Source: Anisus vortex
Lineage: Eukaryota > Mollusca > Gastropoda > Planorbidae
DNA: 64,000 bases
Direction of reading: 5' to 3'
NCBI GenBank assembly: GCA_949126835.1
Contig: OX421497.1
Span: 27,756,742-27,820,741, forward strand
Both the position numbers and the translations under genes were made by a program. Below are positions 57,001 through 64,000 of this stretch, one piece after another (the first letter of the stretch is position 1; each line of letters begins with the position of its first letter). Under the pieces are notes generated by a model, which was not told the DNA's origin, ran no database searches, and was given only the letters and a program-made list of their open reading frames with translations.

Positions 57001-59680
57001 TGTATGGTAGGACTAAATGTAGGCTAGGGCTAAATGTAGGCTAGGACTAAATGTAGGCTAGGACTAAATGTAGGCTAGGACTAAATGTATGGTAGGACTA
57101 AATGTAGGCTAGAACTAAATGTATGGTAGAACTAAATGTATGGTAGGACTAAATGTAGGCTAGAACTAAATGTATGGTAGAACTAAATGTATGGTAGGAC
57201 TAAATGTAGGCTAGGACTAAATGTATGGTAGGACTAAATGTATGCTAGTACTGAATGTTTGGTATAACTAAATGTATGGTAGAACAAAATGTAAGGTAGG
57301 ACTAAATGTATGCTAGGACTAAATGTATGGTAGGACTAAATGTATGGTAGGACCAAATGTATGCTAGGACTAAATGTATGGTAGAACTAAATGTATGGTA
57401 GAACTAAATGTATGCTAGAACTAAATGTATGGTAGAACTAAATGTATGGTAGGACTAAATGTAGGCTAGGGCTAAATGTAGGCTAGGACTAAATGTAGGC
57501 TAGGACTAAATGTAGGCTAGGACTAAATGTATGGTAGGACTAAATATAGGCTAGAACTAAATGTATGGTAGAACTAAATGTATGGTAGGACTAAATGTAG
57601 GCTAGAACTAAATGTATGGTAGAACTAAATGTATGGTAGGACTAAATGTAGGCTAGGACTAAATGTATGGTAGGACTAAATGTAAGCTAGTACTGAATGT
57701 TTGGTATAACTAAATGTATGGTAGAACAAAATGTAAGGTAGGACTAAATGTATGCTAGGACTAAATGTATGGTAGGACTAAATGTATGGTAGGACCAAAT
57801 GTATGCTAGGACTAAATGTATGGTAGAACTAAATGTATGGTAGAACTAAATGTATGCTAGAACTAAATGTAAGGTAGAACTAAATGTATGCTAGGACTAA
57901 ATGTATGGTAGAACTAAATGTATGGTAGAACTAAATGTATGCTAGAACTAAATGTTTGGTAGAACTAAATGTATGGTAGGACTAAATGTAGGCTAGGGCT
58001 AAATGTAGGCTAGGACTAAATGTAGGCTAGGACTAAATGTAGGCTAGGACTAAATGTATGGTAGGACTAAATGTAGGCTAGAACTAAATGTATGGTAGAA
58101 CTAAATGTATGGTAGGACTAAATGTAGGCTAGGACTAAATGTATGGTAGGACTAAATGTATGCTAGGACTAAATGTATGCTAGGATTAAATGTATGGTAG
58201 AACTAAATGTATGGTAGGACTAAATGTAGGCTAGGACTAAATGTAGGCTAGGACTAAATGTAGGCTAGGACTAAATGTAGGCTAGGACTAAATGTAGGCT
58301 AGGACTAAATGTAGGCTAGGACTAAATGTAGGCTAGGACTAAATGTATGGTAGGACTAAATGTATGCTAGAACTAAATGTATGGTAGAACTAAATGTATG
58401 GTAGGACTAAATGTAGGCTAGGGCTAAATGTAGGCTAGGACTAAATGTAGGCTAGGACTAAATGTAGGCTAGGACTAAATGTATGGTAGGACTAAATGTA
58501 GGCCAGAACTAAATGTATGGTAGAACTAAATATATGGTAGGACTAAATGTATGCTAGAACTAAATGTATGGTAGAACTAAATGTATGGTAGGACTAAATG
58601 TAGGCTAGGACTAAATGTATGGTAGGACTAAATGTATGCTAGTACTGAATGTTTGGTATAACTAAATGTATGGTAGAACAAAATGTAAGGTAGGACTAAA
58701 TGTATGCTAGGACTAAATGTATGGTAGGACTAAATGTATGGTAGGACCAAATGTATGCTAGAACTAAATGTATGCTAGGACTAAATGTATGCTAGAACTA
58801 AATTTATGCTAGGACTAAATGTTTGCTTGAACTAAATGTATGCTAGAACTAAATGTATGGTAGGACTAAATGTATGGTAGGACTAAATGTAGGCTAGAAC
58901 TAAATGTATGGTAGAACTAAATGTATGGTAGAACTAAATGTATGGTAGGACTAAATGTAGGCTAGAACTAAATGTATGCTAGGACTAAATGTAGGCTAGA
59001 ACTAAATGTATGGTAGGACTAAATGTATGGTAGGACTAAATGTAGGCTAGAACTAAATGTATGGTAGAACTAAATGTATGCTAGAACTAAATGTATGGTA
59101 GGACTAAATGTAGGCTAGGACTAAATGTATGGTAGGACTAAATGTAGGCTAGGACTAAATGTAGGCTAGGACTAAATGAAGTCTAGGACTAAATGTAGGC
59201 TAGGACTAAATGTATGGTAGGACTAAATGTATGCTAGAACTAAATGTATGGTAGAACTAAATGTATGGTAGGACTAAATGTAGGCTAGGGCTAAATGTAG
59301 GCTAGGACTAAATGTAGGCTAGGACTAAATGTAGGCTAGGACTAAATGTATGGTAGGACTAAATGTATGCTAGAACTAAATGTATGGTAGAACTAAATGT
59401 ATGGTAGGACTAAATGTAGGCTAGGACTAAATGTATGGTAGGACTAAATGTATGCTAGTACTGAATGTTTGGTATAACTAAATGTATGGTAGAACAAAAT
59501 GTAAGGTAGGACTAAATGTATGCTAGGACTAAATGTATGGTAGGACTAAATGTATGGTAGGACTAAATGTATGGTAGGACCAAATGTATGCTAGAACTAA
59601 ATGTATGCTAGGACTAAATGTATGCTAGAACTAAATTTATGCTAGGACTAAATGTTTGCTTGAACTAAATGTATGCTAGA
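54092..59680. repeat. 17-bp satellite array (about 328 copies) in an SLC22 intron
   Basis: The unit is ACTAAATGTATGCTAGG with common variants ATGGTAG, AGGCTAG and AACTAAATG. A marker variant GTACTGAATG occurs at 57248, 57690, 58642 and 59458, spacings of 26, 56 and 48 units exactly; AGGCCTTTATG recurs with an 8-unit spacing at 54136 and 54272. This is higher-order structure from block duplication. A 41-bp direct duplication (53990-54072) lies at its left edge. Confidence 0.97.
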
Positions 59681-60554
59681 TGATGATTTAACTAGTAAAT
59701 AAACATGTTTATAAGTTTATTATAGACCTAATCATTACTCATAGAAAGTCATATTTGAGGCAAACTCTGCTGTAGACCTTCATTTCTTGGTGTACAACTG
59801 TACGAACAAAAATAAATTATTAAAAAACTACGCCCAATAATAAGCTCAAAAGACTAGCTCTTTTTTTTCAAACTTATAAATACAATTAACCCACCGATCT
59901 TATAAAATACTAATTTAATTGTAATCTATATAAGAACTTTCAAACTGCTTTTAACGTTTGACTCTTGAAAACGCCACATACAGCAGAGGGCGCATAAAAT
60001 ACCAGCACCTTAAGGTCTTGAAAAGTTTTGACCTTGGGACTTGTGAATGGCGAATGTAGGTAGGCCTAACTCAGAAAACTATTCTATAGTCTATAGATTT
60101 AGATCTAGATCATAATGGTCTGATGTGAATACTTTTCTATTTCGGAAACTGGTGACCTTTCTATTTGTGCTTCCAAGTTTTAGCTCTTAATTGATTCAAT
60201 GGTAATTCCTTAAATATCCACCACTCTACCAGAATTCAAACCTTTAATAATGTGTCCTTTTATTAAATCACGACAAAGTTGGGTAAAAGATACTCTTGTT
60301 CTGTTAAAAAGTATCAATTATTTCTCATTAACTTTTAATGATTGCACTTTAATTTTCTTTTAATGCACAAGGGAGTTAATTGACTGTGTTAACTGCATAT
60401 TACGAATGCTTCCTATTGGTTAAAACTAGTGAGTGACGTTTTCTCCCGCAAATCTTCCGATTTGATCGTTAATTTGGGGATGATGGTAATGGAGAGTAGT
60501 GTAGACCAGGGATTGGCAATCTTTTGATAATAGTGAGGCAAAGTGAGATTTCTT
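59681..60554. other. Spacer, nothing recognised
   Basis: AT-rich, no domain-bearing frame. It should still be SLC22 intron if the 5' exons are to the right. Confidence 0.4.
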
Positions 60555-60800
60555 AATCCTGCAGTGCACTAACATCTTAGAGGTCATCCTGCAGTGTGCT
60601 AACATCATAGAGGTCATCCTGCAGTGTGCCAACATCATAGAGGTCATCCTGCAGTGTGCTAACATCATAGAGGTCATCCTGCAGTGTGCTAACTTCATAG
60701 AGGTCATCCTGCAGTGTGCTAACATCATAGAGGTCATCCTGCAGTGTGCTAACATCATAGAGGTCATCCTGCAGTGTGCTAACATCATAGAGGTCATCCT
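60555..60800. repeat. 30-bp minisatellite, about 8 copies
   Basis: Unit with CATAGAGGTCATCCTGCAG and TGTGCTAACAT. 30 is a multiple of three, so a repetitive - strand frame (TSMMLAHCRM) appears; taken as an artefact. Confidence 0.95.
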
Positions 60801-61635
60801 GCTCTAACAACCTATTTCTAGCAGACGAGATTGAATTGCTTTATGGGGGGAGTCTTCCGCGTGCCAAGTATGGGATGCGTGCCGTATGCCGCCGAGTCCT
60901 GGTGTAGACAAACTAAATAATTTTTAAGTATATTATTACGAGTAAGCTCTTCAGCCCATTATTTTCATTCAATTTTTTGTTTCAATCTTAGTGAAAAAAG
61001 AGGGGAGAGGGGTAGGCCTAAAACTCGCTTACTTTCTGTGACACTGGCATAAGAACTTACATATGCACAGTGAAAAACGGTGCAGTTAAGTGCAAGAGAG
61101 AGAGAGAGTGAGGAATCCCACCAGGACTAGAACAGACATTTAATAATCCAAAATAAAAATGAAATATTTCACTAATTCAATTATTTCGTATGACCTGAAA
61201 ATTTTAGTTATATCTAGATAATCTAGAATCTAGTCCAACTGTTCTTGTTTCCTTCAAGGAATAAAAAGCTTTGATCTGCTTGCTGTTGAATCTAATGTGG
61301 AGAAACATTGGCAATCCATTTTATTTCTATGGATTTAGTAACCTAGACTGGTAGCGAAAACATAGATGTGTAATAATTCCCTAAACACAATAGTGTGCTC
61401 CATTCTCACTGTTCTAATGTAAACCTTAATTCAGAAAAGCAAAACAATAAATTAAAAAAATAACAAGACCAAGACAAAATCATTTTTTTTTATGTAACCT
61501 TTACTCTGTTTAGATATTTAGTGCACTCCCCATGTAGTCAATTTCTACTTTTCTGCATATTTTTAATACAATTGTGTGATGAAGATAAGTGTAAAGCAGT
61601 TCCTATAGTATTTACTATAGTTGTGCATTATACAA
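60801..61635. other. Spacer, nothing recognised
   Basis: Contains a short (AG)n run at 61095. No gene content seen. Confidence 0.4.
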
Positions 61636-61639
61636 CCCA

Positions 61640-61970
61640 TTTTTGTGCAGTTTTACTAGAGTAGTTAAGTATATTCTATTATTGTGCACTCTTTAATACC
61701 GTAGTACAGTATATAATATACTATTGTTGTGCAGTCTTTAATACCGTAGTACAGTATATAATATACTATTGTTGTGCAGTTTTTACTACCGTAGTACAGT
61801 ATATAATATACTATTATTGTGCAGTTTTTAATACCGTAGTACAGTATATAATATACTATTGTTGTGCAGTTTTTACTACTGTAGGGAAGTATATACTACT
61901 AAACGGAACTTTTTACTACTGTAGGGAAGTACATACTACAAAAGTGCAGTTTTTACTACTGTATTGCAAT
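61640..61970. repeat. 45-bp palindrome-bearing minisatellite
   Basis: About four good copies of a unit with TACCGTAGTACAGTATATAA and TATACTATTGTTGTGCAG, then three degenerate ones with TACTGTAGGGAAGTA. AGTATATAATATACT inside each unit is a near-perfect palindrome. Confidence 0.85.
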
Positions 61971-61974
61971 AGAC

Positions 61975-64000
61975 CACCTATATACTTTTTTAGTCTTTAG
62001 TATAAGCCTTTGCTAATATTTTAATAACCTTTATTTTTATTGCAGATAGGTTTTAGTTATTAAATAAAGTAAATATCAGAAGATTCCTTAACTACGTGTA
62101 CAAAAAAAAATATGCATATCTGTTGTAAATTTAAGAAAATAATAAATTTTAATATTGTCAACTTGGACAAGTGTCCATTAATATCAAAGATTCCATAGGA
62201 GCACAATGTCTCGCCTTAAATTAAGGTATTAAAAAATGAACACATAAAACAATGACTAAATAGGCGTGAGCTATTACAGCTCCACTAATAGGTGAAAAAA
62301 TATAAAGTTTAAAAATAATAAAACTAAAGGGTAGAAAAAAATCTCATAACGAACAACATTACGGTATTAGAAAAATTAATACATAAAACAACTATACAAT
62401 AGATAACCTAACCGTTCCACTATTAATAGGTGACAAAAACAACGTAGGCCTATATTGATAATAAAAATAAGAACGCAAAATGCAAGATATATTCAGCTCT
62501 AGGCGAGCTGGACATCTCAATAAAATAAAAATAAAAATCATGGATTTAGTAAATATATAAATGAAAGGAATAAACAAAATATATTTTACAAACTTAAAAG
62601 TTTTTGGACACATCAATTACCAGATAAAAAGCTTAATTAAGGATCTAAATAATGAGTTTTAGCCATTCTTAAAAAAAAAGGTTTTAGGTATCATATGATC
62701 AGGCTTTAGTAAACTCCCTTTGGATAAAAGAACACATCATTAGAAAAATGCAATCATAAAATACATGCAACCTTGTTCTATGATCACCAGTCAACTAGCT
62801 TTATATTAGAATCATGTAAACCCCTAGAAAAAACTTGAATAGAAAAAGTATATAAATGATTAGATAATTCCACTTACAAGCATTACATGCAAAATACTAG
62901 AACATAAATATATTTGTATACTGTAGTTTATATTATAATCTATATATTAGCATAGTCAATATAATATAATATAATATAATATACTACCCGGTAGTATAGT
63001 CAACCACCTACTAGACATATAAATAAATATGATATATAAAGCATTGTGCCCACACAAATAAAAGGCTTCAGAAACAAAAAAATTATGTGGAATATTTAAT
63101 AGGCATAGTAAAATTCAAAGTGCTCACCATTTCGCGTGTATTAAAGATAAAAATAAAATTTTACCACCAGAATAAAGCAAACCCTTTATAGATAGCATAT
63201 CGGAAAGCTTAAAGTATTCGGACGAATGGTTTTAGAGTAATTATAAAGAAAATGCCATAGACGGGTCAAATTGACCCAACTAGGGATCGTCCAACTGATT
63301 AAATAATATTAATCGAATAGATGCAATATTACTAGATTTTTTTTAAGCAGTCAATAACCATTTATATTAATCATTAAAAATAAACTATTTTGTTGCCTTT
63401 CTGGTACATTACATTATTGGATTCTAGATTTTTTGATAGGTTACTAAAAATAGGTAGAAAACAAACTGTAATAATTATTAGCTCTAAAACAAGAACGAAA
63501 TTAGGGTTTTTTGCAGATGGTTGTATAATTTACAGGAAATATAGTAGAAAAAAGATTATGAACTCCTACAAAAAGAACTAGGTGAATTTCACAAATGTGA
63601 ATTTAATTGGAGTAGGCCATGTCTTTACACACAGAAAAAGGTCAAATATTTAGTGTGTTAGAGAAAAAGAATTAATAAATGCAAATTAATTCATTTAAGG
63701 AAAACAGTGTAATCAAACTAGCAATGCTAAGTAGCTACATATAGGTGTAGGCTAATAATAAATGACAAATTTCATTTCTAATAATTTCATGATGATAAAA
63801 TAATATTAAAATCAAATTAAATTTAATGATTCATAAAAATAAATTGATATAATTGTAAAAAAAAACACAAAAAAACATCTTAAATGATACCTAACATTAA
63901 TTAGAACTTTTGGGCCTACTAGAATATGTATTTTTTTCGTTTGACACCCAGCAACTAAAGAAAACACTAGATAATAATACTAATGGTCATGTTTATAGAT
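61975..64000. other. AT-rich stretch to window end
   Basis: No domain-bearing frame. An (AATAT)n microsatellite is at 62955-62982 and a 15-bp palindrome GGGTCAAATTGACCC at 63263. Confidence 0.4.

Noticed and set aside
60426..60810. Repeat protein frames with Met/His/Cys units
   Set aside because: They arise from a 30-bp minisatellite open in more than one frame.
63263..63277. Palindrome GGGTCAAATTGACCC as a transposon terminus
   Set aside because: Seen once only, with no partner end or transposase remnant nearby.

Overview
The window is eukaryotic nuclear DNA from an AT-rich invertebrate, most likely a gastropod mollusc. That placement is an inference from intron structure, the mix of retroelements (a PHD-finger LINE with a 2A-like start, snail-type tRNA-SINEs, an integrase-first Ty3/gypsy element) and the very frequent AGGCCTA motif; nothing here fixes the species. 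No operons, CRISPR arrays or bacterial genes are present.

Two host genes are supported exon by exon with consistent splice phases. (1) On the + strand, the 3' part of a MORC-family ATPase gene: eight exons from 13096 to 39362 carry the end of the ATPase/S5 module, a CW zinc finger, a lysine/serine-rich basic tail and the stop codon, followed by AATAAA at 39449. Its sixth intron is about 19 kb and is packed with transposons. (2) On the - strand, the 3' part of an SLC22-type major-facilitator transporter gene: four exons from 53971 down to 50307, including the terminal exon. The two genes converge, and the space between their 3' ends holds a 7-kb satellite. A THAP-domain exon (37053) and an unrecognised terminal exon with its own poly(A) signal (37711-37960) lie inside the large MORC intron.

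Layout. 1-1609: 5' end of an LTR retrotransposon (- strand) whose gag runs off the left edge. 3600-5665: a LINE with a degenerate 2A motif and PHD finger, split by a hAT-like transposon. 5765-6310: SINE and microsatellite. 7150-8560: 3' ends of an RNase H-bearing LINE inside a 20-bp repeat array. 9290-10600: Helitron Rep remnant. 13096-16089: MORC exons. 16160-19245: broken LINE. 20660-31640: a second LINE cut in two by a complete, very young Ty3/gypsy element (22583-30194). 31930-33270: third LINE fragment. 38658-39362: last MORC exons. 42762-49815: 24-bp satellite interrupted by a SINE. 50307-53971: SLC22 exons. 54092-59680: 17-bp satellite in an upstream SLC22 intron. 60555-61970: 30-bp and 45-bp minisatellites. 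The rest is AT-rich DNA without recognisable content.

The strongest point of interest is the element at 22583-30194. Its LTRs are 1207 bp each with two differences seen by eye, its target duplication is exact, all catalytic residues are intact, integrase lies upstream of reverse transcriptase (the Gmr1-type arrangement), and gag and pol share one frame separated by a single UGA in a UGA-CUA context, which suggests stop-codon readthrough.
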